A DNA stretch of 38,936 nucleotides, taken from positions 1-38,936 of the forward strand of contig JARVKD010000009.1 of the NCBI GenBank assembly GCA_029775875.1, in the 5' to 3' direction. Of the stretch, positions 28,954 to 37,389 are shown piece by piece. The notes beneath the pieces are model-generated. The model was not told the origin of the DNA. It made no database searches and saw only the letters and a program-made list of their open reading frames with translations. Origin of the DNA: Nitrososphaeria archaeon (GTDB taxonomy: Archaea; Thermoproteota; Nitrososphaeria; Nitrososphaerales; JACAEJ01). Position numbers and translations under genes: made by a program. The first letter of the stretch is position 1; every line of letters begins with the position of its first letter.

Positions 28954-29952
28954 CTACAAGGAAGCACTTTTTGGGGAAGGCAAAACCTTCTTTATGGGCT
29001 CTCCGTCAAGGTAAGAACAACGAAGCCCGAACTTTCTGACACATTCTAGGCATAGGGCAGGATCACAAAGGGATGTTGTAAGGTACTTTTCACCGCCATC
29101 TGGAGCCATGACCACCATGACTCCTTTATCTATCTCTCTTGCCTTCTTTAAGGCTATGTAAAAAATCGCCCCAGAGCTAGGCCCTACAAAAATTCCTTCT
29201 CCCAATGCTAACATTCTTGCTGTCTCTTCAGCCTGTTTTATGTCTACTCGATGTATTTCATCAATTCTTGAAGGTTCCCAAATCTTTGGTACGTATTGGA
29301 TCTCTAGGTTCTTTAAGCCTTGAATTGGAGTTTTAACATCTGGCTCTACAGCGATAATTCTAACATTAGGATTGTACTCTCTTAATCTTTTGGATACTCC
29401 TACCAGAGTGCCACTAGTTCCTATCCCAGCCACGAAATGGGTTATCCTACCATTCGTATCCTTCCATATCTCCTCCGCTGTTGTTTCGTAGTGAGCAAGA
29501 ACATTGTACTTATTGGCGAATTGATTCGGCATAAAGTATCTTTCAGGGTCTTTGCTTATGATCTCCCTTGCCAAGTCTTCAGCACCGTCCATGCCCTTTG
29601 ATCCTTCAGACAGGATTATCTTGGCTCCCAAAGCAATGAGGATAAGCCTTCTTTCAAGGGTCATGGTTTCAGGCATTACCAAAATTAGTTCGTAACCTTT
29701 CGCAGCGCAGACAAGGGCTAAACCTATTCCTGTATTACCACTAGTGGGCTCTATGACGATCTTATCCTTTGTCAACTCACCGGTCTTCTCAGCATGCTCT
29801 ATCATATACTTGGAAATCCGATCTTTGACTGAGCCTCCGGGGTTGAACTTCTCCAATTTTAGGTACAATTCGAGATTCTTATTCGGATTCAGCCTATTTA
29901 TCCGCACCATAGGAGTATTCCCAATCAAGTCCAGTATGCTATCAGCAATCAT
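28954..29952 (-). CDS. cysK: Cysteine synthase family (PLP-dependent) with Cys-rich C-terminus
   Basis: 332 aa; IGNTPMVRINRL, KLEKFNPGGSVKDRISKYM, EPTSGNTGIGLALVCAAKGY, GIGTSGTLVGVSKRL, GPSSGAIFYIA; tail CDPALCLECVRKFGLRC. Confidence 0.9.
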   Translation of the reverse strand: MIADSILDLIGNTPMVRINRLNPNKNLELYLKLEKFNPGGSVKDRISKYMIEHAEKTGELTKDKIVIEPTSGNTGIGLALVCAAKGYELILVMPETMTLERRLILIALGAKIILSEGSKGMDGAEDLAREIISKDPERYFMPNQFANKYNVLAHYETTAEEIWKDTNGRITHFVAGIGTSGTLVGVSKRLREYNPNVRIIAVEPDVKTPIQGLKNLEIQYVPKIWEPSRIDEIHRVDIKQAEETARMLALGEGIFVGPSSGAIFYIALKKAREIDKGVMVVMAPDGGEKYLTTSLCDPALCLECVRKFGLRCSYLDGEPIKKVLPSPKSASL

Positions 29953-30027
29953 GATAGATTATTAATAACAGTGTTATATTAATCTTGTTAATGTGAGGTT
30001 TTCCATATCTATGACTGTGAAAAATGT

Positions 30028-30130
30028 GGTAGCCCGGGCCAGATTCGAACTGGCGTCACCAGGTAACCCCTTTTTGGATCCAGAGCCTGGCATCCATAGC
30101 CCTTGAGGTTGACCGCTAGACGACCGGGCT
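30028..30130 (-). tRNA. tRNA-Gln(CUG) with canonical intron and an extra D-loop insertion; CCA appears encoded
   Basis: Reverse complement AGCCCGG TC GTC TAGCGGTCAACCTCAAGGGCTATG GAT G CCAGG CTCTGG[ATCCAAAAAGGGGTT]A CCTGG TGAC GCCAG TTCGAAT CTGGC CCGGGCT A CCA; the D-loop is 24 nt. Confidence 0.88.
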
Positions 30131-30268
30131 TCCAGATTCATTTAGAAAAGAACGGATTAAAACCTTTTCTAGCATAGCCTATGCTTTGATGAACTTATTG
30201 TAAGAAAAGCAAAAAGACTCTTAAAAACTTTATTAGAATACACAGGCCTCACTGGTATGGTGATTTAA

Positions 30269-31120
30269 TTGCTTCCCCTTGAAATAGAAGAGAGTCTTAA
30301 GAACTTCCTTAGGGAAGACGTATGTTCTGGGGATATAACATCAAAAGCAGTCCTTGATGATGAAGTCAAAGGAGAGGCTATTATAATAACCAAGGAAGGC
30401 GGAACTGTAGCAGGTCTTACAGAGGTTGTGAGGTTATTTGAGTTCTTAGGTTGTATAGCTGAACCTCTGGTAAAAGATGGCGATATCATTAAGGCTGGTC
30501 AGGGAATCGTTCGTATCAAGGGAAAAGCTAAAGCAATATTGGAGGGCGAGAGGGTAGCATTAAACTTGCTTTCCAGAATGTCAGGCATTGCAACCGAAAC
30601 GAAAAAGTTTCTCGAATCTGCAAAAAGGGTTAATTCTAAGGTCAAGATAGCTTGCACAAGAAAGACTGCTCCAGGGTTAAGGGTCTTTGATAAGAAGGCT
30701 GTGGAGATAGGGGGAGGAGACACCCATAGGTTAAGGTTAGATGATTGCGCTTTGATAAAGGACAATCATGTAAGGCTTGTGGGTTCTGTGCGTGAAGCAG
30801 TAAAGAGGGCTGTAGAAAAGGTTAGCTTTACGAAAAAAGTTGAAGTTGAAGTAGGGAGCGCGAAAGAGGCTTTGGAAGCGGCTGAAGCGGGTGCAGATAT
30901 AGTTATGCTCGACAATATGAGAATTAAGGAAGTGAGGAGGGTCGTGGACGAGTTTGAAAAAAGGGGGTATAGAGGCAAGGTCTTGCTTGAAGCTTCAGGA
31001 AGGATTAACAAGAAGAACATAGTAGAATATGCGAAGACTGGAGTAGACATAATCTCTGTAGGAGCGATAACTCATTCGCCAAAAGCCTTAGACATGAGCC
31101 TTAAAATTAAAAGGGCCTAA
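30269..31120 (+). CDS. nadC: Nicotinate-nucleotide pyrophosphorylase (quinolinate PRTase)
   Basis: 283 aa; REDVCSGDITSKAVL, ALNLLSRMSGIATETKKF, CTRKTAPGLRVFDKKAVEIGGGDTHRLRLDDCALIKDNHV; TTG start. Confidence 0.95.
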   Translation: MLPLEIEESLKNFLREDVCSGDITSKAVLDDEVKGEAIIITKEGGTVAGLTEVVRLFEFLGCIAEPLVKDGDIIKAGQGIVRIKGKAKAILEGERVALNLLSRMSGIATETKKFLESAKRVNSKVKIACTRKTAPGLRVFDKKAVEIGGGDTHRLRLDDCALIKDNHVRLVGSVREAVKRAVEKVSFTKKVEVEVGSAKEALEAAEAGADIVMLDNMRIKEVRRVVDEFEKRGYRGKVLLEASGRINKKNIVEYAKTGVDIISVGAITHSPKALDMSLKIKRA

Positions 31121-31137
31121 AATGGTTAATAATCCAA

Positions 31138-32100
31138 CTAGGCCAGTTGCATCATCCTTTGAATCGCTACCCTAGCTCTTGACGCTATATCCCCAGGAAC
31201 CTTTACCTCATAGACCATGTTTTCAAGAGAGTTTAGGACTTTTTCAAGGGTGATCATCTTCATATATTTACATACAGCATTTTCGCTAACAGGATGAAAG
31301 ACTTTCCCCGGGTTTTCCTTATGTAATCTATGAATGATTCCTGTCTCAGTAGCCACCACAAATTCTTTTGCTGGTGATGCTTTAGCTCTTTTAATCATGC
31401 CCTCCGTTGAGAGAATGTACGACCTTTGGCTTGGTATATCGTTCTTGGCTAGGTAGTACATACATGATGTTACACAGCCACATTCAGGATGAATCAAGAA
31501 TTCAGCATGAGGGTGCCGGTTCCAAAGCTTCATTATATCCTCAGGCTTTATCCCTGCATGGACATGACATTCTCCTGGCCAAATGTGTAATTTTCTCCCT
31601 GTCATGGCTGAGACGTAGGCTCCTAGGAACATGTCTGGAGCGAATAGAATTTCTTTTTCAGAAGGGATGGCATCGATGATCTTTAGGGCATTTGTGGAGG
31701 TGCAACAATAATCGCTTTCAGCCTTGATTTCAGCAGTAGTATTAACATATGTCACCACTACAGCATTAGGATGTTTTCTCTTCCAAGCCCTAAGCTCGTC
31801 ACAATTTATAGTCGCTGCAAGGGAACATCCTGCATCAGGGTCGGGGATGATGATCTTCTTATTAGGGCAAAGGATAGATGCTGTCTCAGCCATAAAGTAT
31901 ACGCCACAAAGCACTATGACATTAGCATTGGTCTTTGTCGCTGCTTGGGAAAGGCCGAGGGAATCCCCAACAAAATCAGCCATGTCTTGAATCTCAGGAA
32001 TTTGGTAATTATGAGCAAGTATGATAGCGTTTCTTTCCTTCTTAAGCTTGATTATCCTGTCTACGATTGATGTATTTTCATGAAGTTGCTGCAAGACCAT
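31138..32100 (-). CDS. nadA: Quinolinate synthase
   Basis: 320 aa; RNAIILAHNYQIPEIQDMADFVGDSLGLSQAA, VVTYVNTTAEIKAESDYCCTSTNA, WPGECHVHAGI, HPECGC. Confidence 0.95.
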   Translation of the reverse strand: MVLQQLHENTSIVDRIIKLKKERNAIILAHNYQIPEIQDMADFVGDSLGLSQAATKTNANVIVLCGVYFMAETASILCPNKKIIIPDPDAGCSLAATINCDELRAWKRKHPNAVVVTYVNTTAEIKAESDYCCTSTNALKIIDAIPSEKEILFAPDMFLGAYVSAMTGRKLHIWPGECHVHAGIKPEDIMKLWNRHPHAEFLIHPECGCVTSCMYYLAKNDIPSQRSYILSTEGMIKRAKASPAKEFVVATETGIIHRLHKENPGKVFHPVSENAVCKYMKMITLEKVLNSLENMVYEVKVPGDIASRARVAIQRMMQLA

Positions 32101-32189
32101 ATAGTTTAGTCTTAAATTCTAACTTTAAAACATTGATGATTAAGGCAAAAATGGCTCTCAGTAACAAAATTTTAGTAAAAATTACCCCA

Positions 32190-33017
32190 TTAGGTTCCAA
32201 CCCTAGACTCTGACGATAATGCAGACCTTAAAGTTTCTATGGCTGATAGCACAGCGATGTAGCTGGTTTTTGGATTTTCAGGATGAGAAAGATTCTTCAT
32301 GATAACCTTCATGGAGCCGAAGCTACCTTTTACTTCGAGTTCGTGGATGTTTGTGTTTAATTTAGGATCAGCTATAACCCTTACCCTTGTCTTTGATCCA
32401 CCAATTCCTGCTAAGCTAATAGTAGCAGCAACATTGATGTTAGCTGGGAAGAGTTTCACAGCCTCTTGGGCAGTTCCTTCGAAGAGGAGCCTTTTTTTAT
32501 GAATATCTTCAGGCTTGACGGATGCTTTATCAAAAAAGGGTGCTCCGGCAAGAGCTTTAGGGTTTTTCTTTGTTGTAAGGATGACTTCATGGATTATATC
32601 TAGCTTTGCGGTTCTTAGACCGTCTATTCCTGCAATGGCTCCAGAAGGTATAGAGATTTTTTTACCTCTCCTTTCACAAGCTCTGTTTATTTCTTTCCAT
32701 AGATCTTCGTCAAGGAGGGCTCCAGCGCTCATAATCATAAGGTCAATCCCTCCGTCAAGAATCTTTATAGCATAGTCCTTTACTGCCTTCTGGGAAGCTG
32801 CTTCAATAACAAGATCCAAGTCATTACTCATTAGGTCTTCAAAGGTTTTCACTACCTTTGTGCTCTTTTTAAGCTGAGTAGAGAGAACTCTTGCCTTTTC
32901 AATAATTTGATCAAATAAAACCAAAAGCTCTATTCCTTGAACTACTCCTTTATCAATGGCTTTGGCAATAGAAGAGCCTATAGCACCACACCCTATTATT
33001 CCAATTCGTTTAGCCAT
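32190..33017 (-). CDS. nadX: L-aspartate dehydrogenase
   Basis: 275 aa; Rossmann RIGIIGCGAIGSSIAKAID, SIPSGAIAGIDGLRTAKL, GTAQEAVKLFPANINVAATISLAGIG. Confidence 0.93.
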   Translation of the reverse strand: MAKRIGIIGCGAIGSSIAKAIDKGVVQGIELLVLFDQIIEKARVLSTQLKKSTKVVKTFEDLMSNDLDLVIEAASQKAVKDYAIKILDGGIDLMIMSAGALLDEDLWKEINRACERRGKKISIPSGAIAGIDGLRTAKLDIIHEVILTTKKNPKALAGAPFFDKASVKPEDIHKKRLLFEGTAQEAVKLFPANINVAATISLAGIGGSKTRVRVIADPKLNTNIHELEVKGSFGSMKVIMKNLSHPENPKTSYIAVLSAIETLRSALSSESRVGT

Positions 33018-33130
33018 GGCCTCTCCTTCCTTAAATTCTTCTTACATTTTAAGAAAAGGATAAAAGTATGGCGAAAGTGGCAAAAAATGAAGGAAAAGCA
33101 TATTGGTAAGCAATTGTTGCCATTGAGTAG

Positions 33131-34126
33131 ATGAATCTAATAGTCTACAAGAAAGCTATGGAAAGTGTTATCAATAGTATAAAAAAGGCAGTCGATGAAT
33201 TCGAAGTGAGATATAAGATAGTGGAAGATATAATCGATCAAGACTTAGACACTTCAGAACTTGTGATAGTTGTTGGCGGGGATAGAGAAGTTTTGCAGGC
33301 TTTTCACAGGATTGGAAAAGCAAAAGTGCCTGTGCTAGGTGTTAACGACTCTAATGAGAGCAGTTTTCTTACTGAGATAAGCATTAAAGATTTTCGAGAA
33401 GCCCTTAAAAAGTTAAGAGATAGAGAATATACGATAGAAGAATCTACAAGGTTGAACGTAATAGTCGATGATAAAGAATTGCCTCCAGCCTTGAACGAAG
33501 TTGCGATCTTCTCATCCAAGAGTGCTACACTTATTGAATATTTGTTGACTGTTGATAAAGAGGTAATCTGGAGAGATTATAGTGATGGTGTAATAATCTC
33601 AACGCCAACAGGCTCCACTGCTTATTCTATGTCTGCTGGGGGACCTATGGTACTCCATAGCGCTGAAGCCTTTGCAATAGTCTCTGTAAATTCTCTTGAT
33701 GTGACAAGAAGGCCTTTGATAGTCTCTGATAAATCACACATAAAGATAAGTGAGATAAGCAGTACTCATGGGTGCGAAGTCATAGTTGATGGTACCTACA
33801 GAGCAAAGGTTAGAGAAAGAGTCGAAACTTCAAAGTTCTCTGAACCTGCAAGGTTTGTAAGACCATCAGAAAGTTCAAAAGCCATGGAGAAGATGGTCAA
33901 AAAGGTAAGGCTTGCAGAGGAACTTTTAAAGATGCCTCCAAGTGCAAAACTTATCCTTAAGACACTAGAATATGAGGGGCCTTTGACCCAAAAGGACTTA
34001 GCGAAGAAGACCATGCTACCTGATAGGACCACGAGGTTGGCTCTCTCCCTACTCATAGAAAGAGGACTGGTCAATAGAAGATCTATGCTCAGAGACGCAA
34101 GACAAAAGGTATACTACGTCACATAA
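33131..34126 (+). CDS. nadK: NAD kinase with C-terminal winged-helix-like domain
   Basis: 331 aa; VVGGDREVLQAF, LNEVAIFSS, DGVIISTPTGSTAYSMSAGGPMV; C-terminal PSAKLILKTLEYEGPLTQKDLAKKTMLPDRTTRLALSLLIERGLVNRR. Confidence 0.88.
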   Translation: MNLIVYKKAMESVINSIKKAVDEFEVRYKIVEDIIDQDLDTSELVIVVGGDREVLQAFHRIGKAKVPVLGVNDSNESSFLTEISIKDFREALKKLRDREYTIEESTRLNVIVDDKELPPALNEVAIFSSKSATLIEYLLTVDKEVIWRDYSDGVIISTPTGSTAYSMSAGGPMVLHSAEAFAIVSVNSLDVTRRPLIVSDKSHIKISEISSTHGCEVIVDGTYRAKVRERVETSKFSEPARFVRPSESSKAMEKMVKKVRLAEELLKMPPSAKLILKTLEYEGPLTQKDLAKKTMLPDRTTRLALSLLIERGLVNRRSMLRDARQKVYYVT

Positions 34127-34189
34127 TTAAAAGAGAAGATTCTTTGGATTCTTATCCTATATAAAGTAAGTTTTACCCAGAAGATTAAG

Positions 34190-34197
34190 TTTAAATA
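34190..34197 (+). promoter_or_regulatory. Putative archaeal TATA box for alba
   Basis: TTTAAATA about 35-40 nt upstream of ATG 34232; spacing fits a short 5' UTR. Confidence 0.45.
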
Positions 34198-34231
34198 TGC
34201 TAACTTTCTTTTCCTTTTGGAGCGAACAAAA

Positions 34232-34624
34232 ATGCCCAAGAAGAACTCTAATTACAATGCCCCAGACGATCCAGATGAGTCAAAGCCTGAAGCTCCAGCT
34301 CAAGCAACACCTCCAGCTGAGAAGGCACCTCAGGAAGCGAAAACTGAGAGAAGATTCCCTCCAAACCACATATACGTTGGAAAAAAGCCTATAATGAGCT
34401 ACGCCATGTCTGCTCTGATTCAGCTTACTCAGAGCGAAAAAATAATCATTAAGGCTCGAGGAATGGCTATATCAAGAGCTGTTGATGTAGCCGAAATAGT
34501 GACAAAAAGGTTGGGGAACAACGCCTTTGCAGTAAAGGATATAAAGATTGATACAGAGCTTGTGGGCTCAGGAGAAGAATCAAGGAACGTCTCTACGATA
34601 GAAATCGTCGTGGGCAAGAAATAA
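34232..34624 (+). CDS. albA: DNA/RNA-binding protein Alba
   Basis: ORF listed from TTG 34217; ATG 34232 more likely. NHIYVGKKPIMSYAMSALIQLTQSEKIIIKARGMAISRAVDVAEIVTKRL; Pro/Ala/Glu-rich N-terminal extension. Confidence 0.92.
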   Translation: MPKKNSNYNAPDDPDESKPEAPAQATPPAEKAPQEAKTERRFPPNHIYVGKKPIMSYAMSALIQLTQSEKIIIKARGMAISRAVDVAEIVTKRLGNNAFAVKDIKIDTELVGSGEESRNVSTIEIVVGKK

Positions 34625-34645
34625 AGCTGTTAGATCGAACAATAT

Positions 34646-34677
34646 AGAGTGATTCACATAAATAGTGAGTTCACTCT
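34646..34677. repeat. Inverted repeat/hairpin downstream of alba
   Basis: AGAGTGA-T-TCAC-ATAAATA-GTGA-GT-TCACTCT. Confidence 0.6.
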
Positions 34678-34786
34678 ACGCCTAGTAAGAGTCTCGGCTA
34701 GAGGTTATTGTTAATTTGAGGCTAAGCAAAATAGCTATAAGCTCCATAGGATAATTTTCGATGTAAAGTAGGCAAAGTGTTGCCTT

Positions 34787-35950
34787 ATGCATTCGCATAC
34801 ATACTCTGAGGCAAAGGGAAGAGATTGTAGAATATGTGAAAAGCCTTCTCAATTTTTATCTAGAGCCATCGATGTTTGTCGATCTTGCATTCGTGACAAC
34901 CCTTATGATGCAATAAGAGTTGCATTGGAGAATCATGCAAAGGTCAGAAGAATCTTTAAACTTTCTGAAGAAATTCCTAAGACGCAGTCAGGGATACCAT
35001 GTAATTTATGCTCCAACGAATGCAAGATGGGCATAGGTGAATCGGGCTACTGTGGTCTGAGAAAGAACGAAAAAGGAAGGCTTGTCAGCCTAGTTAATCC
35101 AAACAATGGATTATATCATGCATATCTCGACCCTCATGTTACTAACTGTTGCTCTGCATGGTTCTGCCCAGCTGGAACTGGCGCAGGGTATCCAAAATTC
35201 TCCTTTTGTAAAGGACCTGAGATAGGCTACTATAACCTTGCCATCTTCTTTTATGGTTGTAACTTTGATTGTTTATTCTGCCAGAACTGGTCTCATAAAG
35301 ACATCGATTCAGCACCATCTAATAGCATTGATGATTTAGTTGAAAGAACATTACGTAACCCTAAGATTACCTGCTGGTGCTTCTTCGGAGGATCGCCAGA
35401 GCCACAGCTCCCTTTTGCCATTAAAGCTTCAGAAAGGGTTCTTGAGCTAATACCGAAAAATAGAATTCTTCGCATATGTTTCGAGTGGAATGGTTGTGGT
35501 CATCCGAGTCTGGTTAGAAAGGCTGCTGAGCTAGCTTTTAGTAGTGGCGGGAATATAAAGTTCGATCTCAAATGCTTTGATGAAAATATGAGCTTGGCGT
35601 TAAGTGGTGTATCAAATAAGCGAGCTTTTCGTAATTTTGAAATGATTGCTCGAGACTTTCATCCTTTGAGAAAAGATCCACCTATTCTAACAGCCACGAC
35701 TTTGATGATTCCAGGCTACGTTGATACAGAAGAGGTTGAAGGGATAGCGAAATTTATAGCTAGTCTAGATAGAAGAATCCCTTACAGTTTATTGGCATTC
35801 CATCCAGATTTCTTAATGAATGATTTACCCGTAACACCTTTGAATCAAGCTTTCAATTGCCATAGAGTAGCTAGAAAGCACTTAGAGAGAGTAAATATTG
35901 GAAACTTGCATTTGCTTGGTCATTATAGCCTAGAGGAATTTACACCTTAA
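34787..35950 (+). CDS. Radical SAM protein (AmmeMemoRadiSam/PflA-like) with extra N-terminal Cys motifs
   Basis: 387 aa; GCNFDCLFCQNW (CxxxCxxC), CNLCSNECKMGIGESGYCGLR, N-terminal CRIC...CRSC. Confidence 0.85.
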   Translation: MHSHTYSEAKGRDCRICEKPSQFLSRAIDVCRSCIRDNPYDAIRVALENHAKVRRIFKLSEEIPKTQSGIPCNLCSNECKMGIGESGYCGLRKNEKGRLVSLVNPNNGLYHAYLDPHVTNCCSAWFCPAGTGAGYPKFSFCKGPEIGYYNLAIFFYGCNFDCLFCQNWSHKDIDSAPSNSIDDLVERTLRNPKITCWCFFGGSPEPQLPFAIKASERVLELIPKNRILRICFEWNGCGHPSLVRKAAELAFSSGGNIKFDLKCFDENMSLALSGVSNKRAFRNFEMIARDFHPLRKDPPILTATTLMIPGYVDTEEVEGIAKFIASLDRRIPYSLLAFHPDFLMNDLPVTPLNQAFNCHRVARKHLERVNIGNLHLLGHYSLEEFTP

Positions 35951-36029
35951 AACTTCATGCTATTCTATTTTCACTAGTTATTCATTTTAAGAAAGAATTT
36001 TTAAGCTTTTTGTGATAAGGTAATTAGAA

Positions 36030-37280
36030 ATGAAGAATTTGGCTAGATTGTCAGATGAAGTAGAATCTTTGAAGGGAGACCTTCTAAATATAGCATCACG
36101 CCTCATAAAAGCTAAAAGTGAAAACCCTCCAGGAGATACATCAAAGGCAGCCAGTGTTATTGAAGATCATCTTAAAGCCACAGGGCTTAGCGTAAGGCGC
36201 ATCGAACCTGTAGAAGGGCATGTAAATGTCATATCAAGCATAGGAAGTGGCGATTATGGGCTCATACTTTGTGGGCATATCGATACAGTGCCAATAGGCG
36301 ATGTAAATAGATGGAGTTTTGATCCCTTTTCTGGTCAAGTGGTTGAAGGCCGTGTTGTAGGCAGGGGTGCTGTGGATATGAAAGGAGGAGTGGCAAGCAT
36401 TCTTACAGCCGTTAGAGCGCTAGTAAAATATGAGAAAAGACTGAATAAAAGAATCACTATAGCCTTGTTTTGTGACGAAGAGACAGGAGGCCAGTATGGA
36501 GCCCGTTGGGTCGTTGAAAATCAATCGATAAAAGGCAAAGCCATGATCATAGGCGAGGCCTCGAACCATTATAGATTTGGCCATACTATAGTAGCTGGAG
36601 AAAAAGGATTCTTGTGGTTAAAATTAAAGTTTGATGGTATCCCTTATCACGGGAGCAGACCCATGTTAGGAGATAATGCTATAATGCATGCAGTAAAAGC
36701 CCTCTCAAAATTGAAAACCCCTATATTATCAAAAGTGAAAGCACCCTACGAAGCCATAAACCTTGTTAGATGGGGGAAAAAGGTCATCATGGAGGAATAC
36801 AAAGACAAAAAGAGTCTAAAGCCTCATTATTCCATGGATCATTACACGTTGAATACTGGTGTGATCAAGGGAGGAGTGAAAGCCAATATCGTACCAGATT
36901 CGTGTGAAGTAGAGCTTGATCTAAGAATACCGATTGGAGGAAGCAGAGCAGAAGCAGAGAAGATAATTAAGAGTCTGGCAGAAGAGGGAAAGATAGAATG
37001 CATTAATTATGCCCCACCTTCTTTCACACCTCCAGGAAGTGACCTTATTAAGATTTTGAGAAGAGTGAGTCAATCCATATTCAAGGAGAAGACGCCTGCC
37101 GTATGTATAGCCGCTACAACAGATGCGCATTACCTTAGATCTGCCTTGAATATTCCCGTAGTATCTTATGGACCTGGTTATGAAGAGGCTTGCCATACCT
37201 ATGATGAATCAGTTGATATTGTTGACATATTAGGATGCGCCAAGGTTTATGCCTACACGAGTATGATTACCTCATCTTAA
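36030..37280 (+). CDS. M20 family metallopeptidase (ArgE/DapE/ACY1-like)
   Basis: 416 aa; LILCGHIDTVPIGD, GRGAVDMKGGVASILTAV, CDEETGGQYGARWVVEN. Confidence 0.9.
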   Translation: MKNLARLSDEVESLKGDLLNIASRLIKAKSENPPGDTSKAASVIEDHLKATGLSVRRIEPVEGHVNVISSIGSGDYGLILCGHIDTVPIGDVNRWSFDPFSGQVVEGRVVGRGAVDMKGGVASILTAVRALVKYEKRLNKRITIALFCDEETGGQYGARWVVENQSIKGKAMIIGEASNHYRFGHTIVAGEKGFLWLKLKFDGIPYHGSRPMLGDNAIMHAVKALSKLKTPILSKVKAPYEAINLVRWGKKVIMEEYKDKKSLKPHYSMDHYTLNTGVIKGGVKANIVPDSCEVELDLRIPIGGSRAEAEKIIKSLAEEGKIECINYAPPSFTPPGSDLIKILRRVSQSIFKEKTPAVCIAATTDAHYLRSALNIPVVSYGPGYEEACHTYDESVDIVDILGCAKVYAYTSMITSS

Positions 37281-37389
37281 CTCATTTCGCATTTAATATC
37301 CTCTCAAACCTTGTAGTATGCTTCTTCAACTCTACTCGAATCATATGAAATGTTTATTAGTTAAAAAAGATGTTATAATTTGACCTAAA

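Noticed and set aside
28854-29039. 61 aa + strand ORF at the cysteine synthase 3' end
   Set aside because: Mostly overlaps the antisense cysteine synthase tail; no start-site or domain support.
30499-31050. ORFs antisense to nadC (88 and 94 aa)
   Set aside because: Fully within the confident nadC gene; Ser/Leu/Thr-rich shadow ORFs.
31407-32070. ORFs antisense to nadA
   Set aside because: Overlap a confident nadA coding region; no recognisable features.
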